In this document: one piece after another, positions 25,855-34,948 of the stretch
Numbering within the stretch: the stretch's first letter is position 1
Layout of the letters: each line of letters starts with the position of its first letter
Source: JBOGIG01 sp050742455
GTDB lineage: Bacteria > Actinomycetota > Acidimicrobiia > Acidimicrobiales > JBOGIG01
Direction of reading: 5' to 3'
DNA: 64,000 bases
Assembly: GCA_050742455.1 (NCBI GenBank)
Contig: JBOGIG010000063.1
Span: 1-64,000 of the forward strand
Position numbers and translations under genes: made by a program
Notes under the pieces: model-generated
Seen by the model: only the letters and a program-made list of their open reading frames with translations
Databases searched by the model: none
Told to the model about the DNA's origin: nothing

Positions 25855-26307
25855 ATGCGCCTCGCTATAGCCTCCGATCACGCCGGGTTCAACCTCAAGT
25901 CGAGCGTGATACAGCATCTGGAAACCCAGGGCCACCAGGTGACCGACCACGGTACCCACTCTCCCGACATGGTGGACTATCCGAGATTTTGTGCGGCGGC
26001 GGCTCGGGCGGTCGTCAACGGTGAAGCCGAGGTCGGCATCGTTATCGGCGGCAGCGGCCAGGGCGAGGCCATCGCCGCCAACAAGGTCCACGGGGCCCGA
26101 GCCGCCCTGTGTCCCGACACCTACACCGCCCAGTTGGCCCGCGCTCACAATGACGCAAACGTATTGTCGCTGGGCGCACGCTTCGTGGCCGAGTCGCTCG
26201 CCATCGAGATCCTCTCGACCTTCCTCTCCACCGGATTCGACGGCGGACGCCATCAGCACCGCTTGGACCTGGTGGCTGAGATCGAGAACGAGGAGTGCCA
26301 GGGTTAG
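25855..26307 (+). CDS. rpiB: Ribose-5-phosphate isomerase B, actinobacterial type
   Basis: Interconverts ribulose 5-phosphate and ribose 5-phosphate. 150 aa. N-terminal RLAIASDHAGFNLK and the phosphate loop GGSGQGEAIAANK. As in mycobacterial RpiB, Glu (E71) stands where E. coli has the catalytic Cys in GTGIG. Its stop overlaps the convergent acyl-CoA ligase stop by 4 bp. Confidence 0.95.
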   Translation: MRLAIASDHAGFNLKSSVIQHLETQGHQVTDHGTHSPDMVDYPRFCAAAARAVVNGEAEVGIVIGGSGQGEAIAANKVHGARAALCPDTYTAQLARAHNDANVLSLGARFVAESLAIEILSTFLSTGFDGGRHQHRLDLVAEIENEECQG

Positions 26308-27929
26308 CGAGCCTGGGAGATCTCCTTGATGGCGTGTTCCTTGAGGGCCTTGTAGTCCACCTTGCCGGCCGGGCTTCGTCCGATGGTGGTGACCGATAGG
26401 ACGCGCCGGGGCGCCTTGTACCGGGCCAACCGGGCTCGGACGAACTCGATAAGGCCGTCCTGGTCGATGGACCCTTCGCCGCTGGGCTGGACCAGGGCGC
26501 AAATGATCTCCCCGAAGCGTTCGTCGGGCACTCCCACACAAACGGCATCAACAACGCTTGAATGCTGCTTGAGAATCTCTTCGACCTCCTCGGGATAGAC
26601 CTTCTCTCCTCCGGTGTTGATACACACCGAACCCCTCCCGAGCAGGTGAAGGGATCCGTCCGGATTGACCTGGGCATAATCCCCGGGCACGGAGTACCGC
26701 ACTCCGTCGATGGTCCGGAAGTTCTGGGCCGTCTTTTCCTCGTCCTTGTAGTAGCCCAACGGTATGTATCCGCTGATGGCCACGAAGCCGATGTCCGGAT
26801 CGCCCGGCGCCAGCTCGTGATTGTCATCGGCAAATACATGGACCCGCTCGCCCAGGGTGAACTTGGCCGTGCCCGAGGCCGCTCCCCCAGCCGACATGCT
26901 GGCTCCCAGGCCCACGGCCTCGGAGGAGCCCAGCGAGTCGAAGAGGATCACGTTGGGAATGTGCTTGAGCAGACCATCCTTGGTCTCCTGGCTCCACATG
27001 ACGCCCGATGAGCTGATGAGCAGCAGGCTGGAAAGGTCGAAGACGCCTGGGTTGGTCTCCAACGCGGCAAGCATGGGCTTGGCGAAGGCGTCTCCCACGA
27101 TGATCACGGCATTTATCCCACCGTCCTCGACCGTCCGCCACAAGGCGACGGGATCGAAGGAGCGTCCCGGCATGGTCACAATGGCCCCCGCCCCGTTCAT
27201 TGCAATGAACGATGAAAACTGACCGGTGCCGTGCATTAGGGGACAGGCGGGCATGACCTTGGCGCCCGGTCCGGTGATGCGGGAGGCAAAGTCCTCCAGG
27301 TCGGCTGCCGGGGGCACACCAAGAATGGGGTTGCCCCCTCCGCCCAAGACGTTGAACAGATCGTCCTGGCGCCACATCACGCCCTTGGGCATCCCCGTGG
27401 TGCCACCGGTATAGATGAACAGCAGGTCGTCACCCGATCGACCCTTGGGCGATCTGACGGCCTCGTGGGTGCCGAGGCCGACCACTTCCTCGTAATCGTC
27501 AGCCCAATCGGGTCGGGGTCCACCGTCGTCGACCACGTACCAACGCTTTACTCCAGGAAGACTGGGCCTGATCTTCTCCAACAGCGGGGCAAAGCTGGAG
27601 TGAAAGATCACAGCTTGGGCATCGGCGTTGTCGAACAGGTAGGCGATCTCGTCGGTGCCGTATCGGTAGTTGGTATTGACCGGCACGCACGCCGCCTTGA
27701 AGGCGCCCACGCAGGTCTCCAGGTATTCCGGGCCGTTGTATAGGTAAGCGGCGACCTTGGCCTGATGGGACAGACCCGAGGCGATCAGATCGGCAGCCAG
27801 GCCGTTGGCCCGACGATCAAATTCCGACCACGTGATGCAGCGCTGTCCCTGGATCTGACACGGGGCATCGGGCACACGCGAGGCAACCACCTCGTAGGCG
27901 TCGGCGAAGTTCCAGTTGGTCATGGCCAA
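26304..27929 (-). CDS. Acyl-CoA synthetase, FadD19/FadD17-like
   Basis: 541 aa AMP-forming ligase. The P-loop reads IYTGGTTGMPKGVMWRQDDL rather than the commoner SGTTG form; this is typical of actinobacterial FadD19/FadD17-type enzymes, some of which activate branched steroid side-chain acids. Also VNPDGSLHLLGRGSVCINTGGEKVYPEEVEE and a C-terminal RSPAGKVDYK Lys. Divergent from the thiolase-like gene across 112 bp. The sterol link is inference. Confidence 0.88.
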   Translation of the reverse strand: MAMTNWNFADAYEVVASRVPDAPCQIQGQRCITWSEFDRRANGLAADLIASGLSHQAKVAAYLYNGPEYLETCVGAFKAACVPVNTNYRYGTDEIAYLFDNADAQAVIFHSSFAPLLEKIRPSLPGVKRWYVVDDGGPRPDWADDYEEVVGLGTHEAVRSPKGRSGDDLLFIYTGGTTGMPKGVMWRQDDLFNVLGGGGNPILGVPPAADLEDFASRITGPGAKVMPACPLMHGTGQFSSFIAMNGAGAIVTMPGRSFDPVALWRTVEDGGINAVIIVGDAFAKPMLAALETNPGVFDLSSLLLISSSGVMWSQETKDGLLKHIPNVILFDSLGSSEAVGLGASMSAGGAASGTAKFTLGERVHVFADDNHELAPGDPDIGFVAISGYIPLGYYKDEEKTAQNFRTIDGVRYSVPGDYAQVNPDGSLHLLGRGSVCINTGGEKVYPEEVEEILKQHSSVVDAVCVGVPDERFGEIICALVQPSGEGSIDQDGLIEFVRARLARYKAPRRVLSVTTIGRSPAGKVDYKALKEHAIKEISQAR

Positions 27930-28041
27930 TTCCTCCCGTCGGCATCGGCGCAGGGTGTCCCAGACCAGACCGCGCCATTACATCGGCACTGACCGTACCC
28001 CGTATGGATTGGCGGGTACTAATGGGCGCTACCTTCTTGTT

Positions 28042-29562
28042 GTGACTGATACAACGAAAACCTTGGATCCCCGCACACCGGTGCTCGTCGGGACCGGACA
28101 GGTCACCAACCGGGCGCCCAACTTGGTCGAGCCCATGGACCTGATGGAATCGGCCACCCTTTCGGCCCTGGCCGACGCCGGTGGCAAGGTCCAGGGCATT
28201 CTCGATCGAATTGACCAGGTGCAGGTGGTCAACATTCTGGCCTGGCACTATCCCGATCCTGCCGAGTCTCTGGCCCAGCGCCTGGCGCTCGGTCCGGGCC
28301 GTCGCCTGGGCACAACGGTGGGGGGAAACACGCCCCAGTGGCTGGTGTCGCGGGCGTGCGACGACATATCCGCAGGGCGTTGCGATGCAGTCCTGGTTGC
28401 AGGAGCCGAGGCCTTGGACTCGGTCAAGCGGGTACGGGCGGCGGGATCCAAGCTTGCCCGGGGCGATCGCGCCGCCCCTCCCGCCGGAGTGGTGATCGGC
28501 GATGACCGAGCCGGGCTGGGCCCAGCCGAGACAGCCGCCGGGCTCCTGGCCCCAGCCTTGATCTATCCCCTGTTCGAAAGTGCCCTGGCCCAAGCCGCTG
28601 GACACAGTCCGGACCGCCACCGGGCTTACCTTGGTCGCCTGATGGCGCCGTTCACGGAGGTGGCGGCTCGTCATCCCCATCTGTCCTGGTTCCCCGAACC
28701 CGCGACGGCCGAAGAGCTCAGCACCCCCAGTCCCAATAATCGAATGGTGGCCGAGCCCTACACCAAGAGGCTCAACTCGATCATCATGGTCGACCAGGGG
28801 GCGGCTCTGATCCTGATGTCGGCGGAGGCTGCCTCAGACGCCGGGGTGCCCCGAGATAGGTGGGTCTTCCCGTGGGCCGGGGCCGAGACCAACGACGTTT
28901 TCCTTGTGGCTGAGCGTCCCGATCTGGCCCACTCGCCGGCCATCGCCGCCGCCGGGCAGGCTGCCATGGCTGGGGCCGGAGTCGGAATAGACGACGTGGC
29001 CCATATCGACTTGTACTCTTGCTTTCCCGCCGCGGTGCAGATGGGCGCGGCCGCCCTTGGATTGGACCCATTTGATTCTCGCGGCCTTACCGTCACAGGG
29101 GGCCTGGCGTATTTCGGAGGGCCAGGCAACAACTACGCCACCCATTCCATCGCCTTGACCATGGACCTGTGCCGCCAGGATCCGGCCGCCATCGGCCTGG
29201 TCAGCGCCCTGGGATGGTTCATGACCAAACACGCCCTCGGCCTGTACTCGGCGACGCCACCGCCGAGGGGGTGGTCCCACCCGGACACCTCGGTCCCCCA
29301 GGCCGCCATCGACGCCACCGCCTTGATGGTGGCTTCGGGGGACGATGCGGGGGGAAGCGCCATCGTCGAGGCGTCGACTGTGGTGCACGACCGGGACGCT
29401 GGCCCGACCTCGGCCCCGATGATCGCCAGGCTTGCCGACGGGCGCCGCGTCCTGGCCACGGCTGGGCCTGAAATAGCCCGAGCCCTCTCAGGTGATTCAC
29501 TGGTAGGCCGTACGGTCGACGTCGTGCCGGGGACAGGTGCGCCCACTTATTCGCCGACGTAG
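28042..29562 (+). CDS. Thiolase-like protein (acetyl-CoA acetyltransferase/lipid-transfer family)
   Basis: 506 aa, GTG start at 28042. Thiolase fold with VLVGTGQVTNR at the N-terminus, the SRACDDISAGRCDAVLVAGAEAL segment, and the late GGLAYFGGPGNNYATHSIAL motif carrying the active-site His. The usual nucleophile Cys position (consensus NxxCASG) is not evident, as in SCP2-thiolase/Rv1867-like proteins, so activity may be retro-aldol or other rather than classical thiolysis. A C-terminal OB-like extension follows. The AlkK-like ligase gene follows after 14 bp. Confidence 0.82.
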   Translation: MTDTTKTLDPRTPVLVGTGQVTNRAPNLVEPMDLMESATLSALADAGGKVQGILDRIDQVQVVNILAWHYPDPAESLAQRLALGPGRRLGTTVGGNTPQWLVSRACDDISAGRCDAVLVAGAEALDSVKRVRAAGSKLARGDRAAPPAGVVIGDDRAGLGPAETAAGLLAPALIYPLFESALAQAAGHSPDRHRAYLGRLMAPFTEVAARHPHLSWFPEPATAEELSTPSPNNRMVAEPYTKRLNSIIMVDQGAALILMSAEAASDAGVPRDRWVFPWAGAETNDVFLVAERPDLAHSPAIAAAGQAAMAGAGVGIDDVAHIDLYSCFPAAVQMGAAALGLDPFDSRGLTVTGGLAYFGGPGNNYATHSIALTMDLCRQDPAAIGLVSALGWFMTKHALGLYSATPPPRGWSHPDTSVPQAAIDATALMVASGDDAGGSAIVEASTVVHDRDAGPTSAPMIARLADGRRVLATAGPEIARALSGDSLVGRTVDVVPGTGAPTYSPT

Positions 29563-29576
29563 CTCAAGGAGGCTCA

Positions 29577-31190
29577 ATGCGCAGCACCATGGCAAATACT
29601 CAACTCACGATCTCGTCCATACTGCGTCACGGCCAGGCCGTCTACGCCGATAGCACGGTCACCACCTACGAGGGCGGACCGGTAAGGCGGGCCAGCTTCG
29701 CCCAGGTGGGCCAGCGGACCGAGCGTCTGGCCAAGGCCCTGGGTCGACTGGGGGTAAACCCCGGCGATCGGATAGGGACATTCTGTTGGAATCACCAGGA
29801 ACACGTGGAGGCCTATCTGGCGATCCCCTCCATGGGGGCGGTCCTGCATACCCTCAACATCCGCCTGTTCCCCGAGCAGCTGGCCTACGTCATCAACCAC
29901 GCGGAGGATCGTTTCGTCCTGGTCGACGACTCGCTGGTCCCCCTCTTGGCCCGGGTCCGTCACGAGCTCAAGACGGTGGAGGGATTCATCGTGGTGGGAA
30001 ACGGCGATGCATCCGACTTGGGTGATGTGCTGCGCTACGAGGAGCTCCTGGCCGGGGAGGAACCAGGATGCGATTGGCCCGACCTCGACGAGGACGATGC
30101 CGCCGCCATGTGCTACACCAGCGGAACCACCGGCGACCCCAAGGGGGTCGTTTACAGTCACCGTTCCACTTACCTGCACTCCATGTCCATCATGACCAGT
30201 GCCAACCTCGGGCTGTGCGAGGCGGACAACGTCTTGGTCATAGTGCCCATGTTCCACGCGAACGCCTGGGGCACCCCCTACGCCGGGTGGCTGGCCGGGT
30301 CCGACCTGTTGATGCCCCAGCGTTACCTGCAGGCCGAGCCCCTGGCCGCCATGATCGGCGCCGAGAAGCCCACCCTGTCGTGTGGGGTGCCCACCATCTG
30401 GAACGACCTCCTCCAGTACGGCGAGAGTCACGATCTGGACCTGTCGTCCCTGCGCATGGTCACCGCCGGGGGCTCAGCCGTGCCCCGCAGTCTGATGGAG
30501 CGCTACGAGCAGCGTTACGGGCTGGTCATCCTACAGGGCTGGGGCATGACCGAGACCAGCCCAGTGTGCACCTTGGCCCGACCTCCGGTGGGGGCCAGCG
30601 CCGAGGAATCCATGGACTATCGGGACACGGCGGGACGTATCGCCGCCGGGGTGCAGCTGCGCATCGTGGCGGAGGATGGCACGATCCTGCCCCGAGACGG
30701 ATCAAGTGTGGGCGAGATCGAAGTGACCGGACCCTGGATTACCGCCGCCTATTACGGCGACGACTCGGGCGAGAGATTCCACGATGGCTGGCTGCGCACC
30801 GGCGACGTGGCCAGCGTGGATGCCAAGGGTTTCGTGCGCATAACCGATCGGACCAAAGACGTGATCAAGTCCGGTGGCGAGTGGATCTCCTCCGTCGAAC
30901 TGGAGAACGCCATCATGGCCCACCCCGCCGTCCTGGAGGCAGCAGTGATCGGCGTGCCCGACCCCAAATGGGATGAGAGGCCCTTGGCCTGCGTTGTCCT
31001 CAAGCAAGGGGCAAATGCCAGTGTCGAGGAACTCAAGGGCTTTCTGGGAGATCGGGTGGCCAAGTGGTGGCTACCCGAACGGTGGACTTTCGTCGAAGAG
31101 ATCCCCAAGACCAGCGTGGGCAAATTCGACAAGAAGGTACTTCGGGCCTCGCACAATCTCGGCGAGCTCGAGGTGTGCCACTCGGAGTGA
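29577..31190 (+). CDS. Medium/long-chain fatty-acid-CoA ligase, AlkK-like
   Basis: 537 aa. CYTSGTTGDPKGVVYSHRS is the distinctive AlkK-type P-loop, followed by PMFHANAWGTPYAGW, GWGMTETSPVCT, GWLRTGDVASVDAKGF and the C-terminal KTSVGKFDKK Lys. The ATG at 29577 has GGAGG 5 bp upstream; a second ATG at 29589 is possible. Likely activates medium-chain fatty acids and probably forms an operon with the thiolase-like gene before it. Confidence 0.92.
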   Translation: MRSTMANTQLTISSILRHGQAVYADSTVTTYEGGPVRRASFAQVGQRTERLAKALGRLGVNPGDRIGTFCWNHQEHVEAYLAIPSMGAVLHTLNIRLFPEQLAYVINHAEDRFVLVDDSLVPLLARVRHELKTVEGFIVVGNGDASDLGDVLRYEELLAGEEPGCDWPDLDEDDAAAMCYTSGTTGDPKGVVYSHRSTYLHSMSIMTSANLGLCEADNVLVIVPMFHANAWGTPYAGWLAGSDLLMPQRYLQAEPLAAMIGAEKPTLSCGVPTIWNDLLQYGESHDLDLSSLRMVTAGGSAVPRSLMERYEQRYGLVILQGWGMTETSPVCTLARPPVGASAEESMDYRDTAGRIAAGVQLRIVAEDGTILPRDGSSVGEIEVTGPWITAAYYGDDSGERFHDGWLRTGDVASVDAKGFVRITDRTKDVIKSGGEWISSVELENAIMAHPAVLEAAVIGVPDPKWDERPLACVVLKQGANASVEELKGFLGDRVAKWWLPERWTFVEEIPKTSVGKFDKKVLRASHNLGELEVCHSE

Positions 31191-31259
31191 TTCGGGCCGG
31201 TGTTGCTATGCTGGCTCGCTTCAGGCCCGAGATGGGCGCAGCCTCGAGGAGCGAGACAG

Positions 31260-32000
31260 ATGGCTTGGAGCAAGATATTTCGTAAGGCAAACAGCTACGC
31301 ACAGGCCAAGGCCGAGTCCGAGTTCGATGCGCATGCCGACCCCAAAGTCCAGGTAGAACAGGCCCTGGCCGGTTTGCAGGAGCATCACCGGGACTTGGAG
31401 GCGGCCGCCAGCCATGTCCTGGCTCAGGACAAGGTGGCCAAGATGCGCCTGTCGGACTTGTCAGACCAAGAAGCCAAGTACACCAAGTCGGCCCTGGCGG
31501 CCAAGCAGCAGGGCAACATCGAAGTGGCCCGCACCTTCGCCTCCAAGATCGCCAGCCTGCGGGAGCAGATCCAGGGCTTGACGGCCCAGATCCCCCAGTT
31601 GGAGGAGGCAGCGGCGGCGGCACGCGAGGCCGTGCAGGAATCGGCCGACCAGCTCCAACAGAAGATGAACGAGAAGGGCACCATCCTGGCCCAGATCGAT
31701 CAGGCCAACATGCAAAAGGAGATGGCGGCCAGCCTCAAGCAAGTCAGTGATCTGACAAACAGCACCGACGTACCGTCCCTAGCCGAGATCAAGCAGAAAG
31801 TGGCCGGTCAATTCGCCGAGGCCCAGGCCACCACCGAGTTGTCCAGCACCAGCCCCGAAGTGCTTGAGATGCACGCCCACCACGCCGAGCTCACCAGTGA
31901 GGCCGACCAGATCCTGGCAGAGCTTGATGGCGGCTCCCTCACGCCGGCCGCCCTGGGCGAAGGCACGGCGACCAGCCCCAAGCCGGTCACCTCGCCCTGA
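31260..32000 (+). CDS. pspA: PspA/IM30-family membrane-stress protein
   Basis: 246 aa, almost entirely helical and coiled coil (residues about 25-190), with the family N-terminus WSKIFRKANSYAQAKA, which would form the amphipathic membrane-binding helix, and the VAKMRLSDLSDQEAKYTKSALAAK region. ESCRT-III-like polymer that binds stressed membranes. ATG at 31260 with GAGGAG upstream. The C-terminal 40 residues are acidic/Ala-rich. Likely partner gene immediately downstream; no PspBC or ClgR genes nearby. Confidence 0.88.
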   Translation: MAWSKIFRKANSYAQAKAESEFDAHADPKVQVEQALAGLQEHHRDLEAAASHVLAQDKVAKMRLSDLSDQEAKYTKSALAAKQQGNIEVARTFASKIASLREQIQGLTAQIPQLEEAAAAAREAVQESADQLQQKMNEKGTILAQIDQANMQKEMAASLKQVSDLTNSTDVPSLAEIKQKVAGQFAEAQATTELSSTSPEVLEMHAHHAELTSEADQILAELDGGSLTPAALGEGTATSPKPVTSP

Positions 32001-32075
32001 CCGGCGCCGGCACGCCGCCGCCCGCCGTGCCGTATTCTCTTCGTTATACCAATCAGCTCCTTGAGAGGAGTAGCC

Positions 32076-33017
32076 GTGCCCAGCTGGCGAGAAAAACTCA
32101 GTGCCTCCACCCATCACGAGATCTCCCGTGACGCTCTCGATCCTTACCGGGCGGCCGGGCGGGGGGTCTATGAATACGTCCTCGACCTCGACACGTTGCG
32201 CGCCGGAGGAACCTCCTTGCCCGGCGTTCAGGCGGCGCTGCTGGCCGGGTGGGTGGCGTTCGCCCTGCAGGTTTTGGGCGACGAGATGTTGGATGCCGAT
32301 GCTGCCCTGGATCCGGCGACCGCCCATTATGTTCCCCCGGTGACAGCCCAGCAGGTTACGGAGTTCTACGAGCCGGTGCGGGACTGGATGGGTCGAGCGC
32401 AGGCGGCCAAGGCCAACGCCGCCTACCGCATAGATGTCCCGCTCCCTGAGGTTCTACCTGATTGGGTGGAAGTCGAGCCGTGCCCTCCCGCCCATCTGGT
32501 CGGCCTGCGCCAGGCCGTGGCCCGGCTTAGGGAGCACACAGAGGGGTTGCTGTCCGGATTCGACCCGGGCCCGGACCAGGCTCACGCCCGCGACATCGTG
32601 GCCCAGGGAATGGCCGAGGGATCCTCAGCCGCCGACTATGCCAACAACATGTGGGGAACCTCGTCCGGGGCGCCCCCCACTCAGGTCCACGAGGCCATCG
32701 AGGCCGGCCTGAAGCACGCCGCCGAGTCGTACTTCTATCTTGGTCAGGTCATCGCCATGCCCAGCCTGGCCGATGCACCCAAGCGGGTACACGAGGAGGC
32801 TCCCAAGGACGAACCTCGCCCTTCGTTCCTCGAAACGATGATCCGTTCCTATCCCCAGGTGGCCCAGCGCCGCCGTGGCGGAGCTCTTTCGGGCATCGGC
32901 GGGGGAATTCTCGGGGGCATGATCGGAGGGGGCATCATCGATGGCATCCTCGGCGGCGGAGGAGGCGGTTGGGGTGACGGCGGTGGCTGGGGCGGTGGCG
33001 ATGGCGGGTTGTTCTGA
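32076..33017 (+). CDS. Unknown protein with Gly-rich C-terminus, next to pspA
   Basis: I do not recognise a family. 313 aa; GTG start at 32076 with GGAG 5 bp upstream. The first 240 residues look soluble and mainly helical with many acidic residues and Pro. The end (about 265-313) is a hydrophobic glycine-zipper-like segment (GGILGGMIGGGIIDGILGG) and a Trp/Gly/Asp tail ending GGLF. The zipper could insert in or oligomerise at a membrane. It begins 75 bp after pspA, suggesting a role in the same envelope-stress response; that is inference. Hairpin AGGACG-6-CGTCCT follows the stop at 33021-33038. Confidence 0.75.
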   Translation: MPSWREKLSASTHHEISRDALDPYRAAGRGVYEYVLDLDTLRAGGTSLPGVQAALLAGWVAFALQVLGDEMLDADAALDPATAHYVPPVTAQQVTEFYEPVRDWMGRAQAAKANAAYRIDVPLPEVLPDWVEVEPCPPAHLVGLRQAVARLREHTEGLLSGFDPGPDQAHARDIVAQGMAEGSSAADYANNMWGTSSGAPPTQVHEAIEAGLKHAAESYFYLGQVIAMPSLADAPKRVHEEAPKDEPRPSFLETMIRSYPQVAQRRRGGALSGIGGGILGGMIGGGIIDGILGGGGGGWGDGGGWGGGDGGLF

Positions 33018-33020
33018 GCC

Positions 33021-33038
33021 AGGACGGCGACACGTCCT
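33021..33038 (+). terminator. Possible weak hairpin after the Gly-rich gene
   Basis: AGGACG, 6-nt loop, CGTCCT, starting 3 bp after the stop. There is no T-tract, so at most a factor-dependent or I-shaped terminator between the pspA pair and the convergent toxin-antitoxin pair. Confidence 0.25.
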
Positions 33039-33099
33039 CCCCGAAGCAACCTGTCGGCCGGAGCGGGCCAAGCGCAAGCGGCTTAAGTCGGGTTGCTCA

Positions 33100-33510
33100 T
33101 CACGTCGCTTCGGCTTTCCCAGGTAGGCCCGACCGGCCCATTTGTGGTGCATAGGTAAGCCAATGGGATCGGTCGATGAAGGCTGCCTCCGTCGGATTGG
33201 CGACGATCACGGCATCGAGAGCATCGACGTAGCGCCCAATCGTGTGGCGACCGCGAGGCATGCCGACATCGGAGGAAAAGATAAGTCCGGCGTGGGAACG
33301 CCCCAGGGTGGCCCAGCGCCTGGCAATGACGACGAAGTCGCCCACGTTGTTGGTGACAAGCGTCCGCCCCTCGCTTTCGCACACGACGAGCAGCGCCTCG
33401 TCGTCCTCAGCTTCCCACCCTTTCTCGATGGCGGCGACAACATCGTGGCCACGATGGCGCAAACGGATGGCGATCTGGGTCGAGTAGTGGTGATCGAGAG
33501 CCAGCCTCAC
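33100..33510 (-). CDS. DUF5615-type PIN-like toxin
   Basis: 136 aa. LALDHHYSTQIAIRLRHRGHDVV and EGRTLVTNNVGDFVVIAR match the DUF5615 PIN-like family, whose Asp residues (D6, and D in NNVGDF) are nuclease candidates. The GTG start overlaps the upstream gene stop as GTGA, the expected coupled antitoxin-toxin layout. The C-terminal 20-30 residues extend past the fold. Confidence 0.75.
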   Translation of the reverse strand: MRLALDHHYSTQIAIRLRHRGHDVVAAIEKGWEAEDDEALLVVCESEGRTLVTNNVGDFVVIARRWATLGRSHAGLIFSSDVGMPRGRHTIGRYVDALDAVIVANPTEAAFIDRSHWLTYAPQMGRSGLPGKAEAT

Positions 33511-33935
33511 GCCAGGGCACGCTGATGTCTCTTCCAGTGATCTCGCTCTTCACGCTCAAGCCGTTCAGCGGCCTGGGTGTCCAGATCGACCTCATCGGTG
33601 AACTGGGCGTAGTACTCTACCGCTGCACTGATCAGACGGGCAGCTACCCCGAGGTAGGCGGCCGCAGCGGCGACATCTCCTCCCGAGGCGCGCACCGTGG
33701 ATATCACCTGGAACACGTACAGGCGAGTGCCGACCAACAGAGGCTGGTGGCGCCCGGCGGCGCCGGTGTGAAACTTGATCAGGGGGTGACGCTCCAAGCG
33801 CAATGCCTCGCCCAGAAGACGATCAGCCAAGGCGTTGCGGGACTCGCCTCCAGCGCTGGCAGCCGCATCAAGAAGTTGGACAGTTCGCCCAGACAGGCGA
33901 AATGACCGCTGCACCGACTTCTCACCCGACCGCAT
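33507..33935 (-). CDS. DUF433-type antitoxin
   Basis: 142 aa. The N-terminal 35 residues (QRSFRLSGRTVQLLDAAA) look like a ribbon-helix-helix-type DNA-binding start; the centre, with GTRLYVFQVISTVRASGGDVAAAAAYLGV, is the DUF433 helix-turn-helix region. Acidic C-terminal tail. The ATG at 33935 touches the GTGATAC repeat and has no ribosome binding site, so an internal GTG at 33914 or leaderless translation is possible. Confidence 0.7.
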   Translation of the reverse strand: MRSGEKSVQRSFRLSGRTVQLLDAAASAGGESRNALADRLLGEALRLERHPLIKFHTGAAGRHQPLLVGTRLYVFQVISTVRASGGDVAAAAAYLGVAARLISAAVEYYAQFTDEVDLDTQAAERLEREERDHWKRHQRALA

Positions 33936-34002
33936 GTATCACATCGTATCACTCTGGCTGTGGTTGTCTCATTCTGTCGCACTCTGTCTCATTCAGTATC
34001 AC
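33936..34002. promoter_or_regulatory. Helically phased repeat array, candidate toxin-antitoxin operator
   Basis: GTATCAC occurs at 33936, 33946 and 33996, all separated by multiples of 10 bp. TGTCTCATTC occurs at 33965 and 33985, 20 bp apart. Phasing by whole helical turns places the copies on one DNA face, as expected for cooperative repressor binding upstream of the antitoxin gene. Confidence 0.6.
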
Positions 34003-34021
34003 AGGGTTGCGAGATCTACCA

Positions 34022-34915
34022 TCAGGCGGCCCCACCCCGACCAGGTCCCAGATACTGGTCGCTCGGCCAGTTGGGCTGAAGCAAGTGCCACTGCTCGGGG
34101 GACCGTTTGATGGTGTCCTCGGTGCATCGCGCCAGTTCCTGGGTCACCCGGGTGATATCGGCGCGTAAATTGCCCCGGCGAGAAGTGTCGATGGGTGGGG
34201 CGATCACCGCCAGGTGACGACCGCCGGGTCGATGATAGACGGCACATGGAAGCAGAGCAGCCCCGCAGCGCATGGCCAAGATCGCAGGGCCGGCGGGCAG
34301 GGTCGTTCGCTCCCCGAAGAACTCCACCTCCATCCCGTTACCGACGATGTCGCGGTCGCACAACAAAGCTACGGCCCGATTGGCCCGCAGGGTCTTGGAC
34401 ACTTCGGCCGTGGCCGTCGGTCCGAGCGCTATGACATTCATTCCCACCGACTTGCGGTAGGACACGAACCAGTCGAACAAGGCAGGGGGCTGCAGCGGTT
34501 CAACCACCACGGTCAGGGGCATACCGAGGGCTCCCAGCCACCGCCCGCCGAACTCCCAACTGCCGAGGTGGGGCAGGGCCAGGATGGCCCCCCGGCCCAG
34601 AGCGAGGGCTTCGGTAAGGTACTCGAGGCCCTCGCTGTCCACCCGGGACACCAGCTCGGCATCGCTCACCCCGGGTAGGCGAAATGACTCAACCCAGTAA
34701 TGGATGTAGGACGACATCGCTCGACCGACTATCCGACTGAGCTCGGCCTCGGACGGCTCCGATCCAACCACCCGGCGCATGTGACGTGCCAACATCGTGC
34801 GCCTCGCGCCCATGAAGCGGATCACCACCGGCCCCAAGACATCTCCGGCCCACCGGAGCACGGGACCGGGAAGGCCATTGACAACGCTCGAAGCCGCCCG
34901 GTAAGCCCCCACCAC
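34022..34915 (-). CDS. patA: Phosphatidylinositol mannoside acyltransferase-like (PatA/HtrB family)
   Basis: 297 aa LpxL/HtrB-superfamily acyltransferase. The catalytic motif is LALPHLGSWEFGG (His and Glu spaced as H-x4-E). PatA acylates the 2-mannose of PIM in mycobacteria. It is preceded by a CDP-alcohol phosphatidyltransferase gene 33 bp away, the same pair as Rv2612c-Rv2611c, which supports the PatA reading over a generic lauroyl transferase. The mannosyltransferase PimA is absent here. Confidence 0.85.
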   Translation of the reverse strand: MVGAYRAASSVVNGLPGPVLRWAGDVLGPVVIRFMGARRTMLARHMRRVVGSEPSEAELSRIVGRAMSSYIHYWVESFRLPGVSDAELVSRVDSEGLEYLTEALALGRGAILALPHLGSWEFGGRWLGALGMPLTVVVEPLQPPALFDWFVSYRKSVGMNVIALGPTATAEVSKTLRANRAVALLCDRDIVGNGMEVEFFGERTTLPAGPAILAMRCGAALLPCAVYHRPGGRHLAVIAPPIDTSRRGNLRADITRVTQELARCTEDTIKRSPEQWHLLQPNWPSDQYLGPGRGGAA

Positions 34916-34948
34916 GAGGTGATCCCTGGATCGGGTAATGACGATGGT

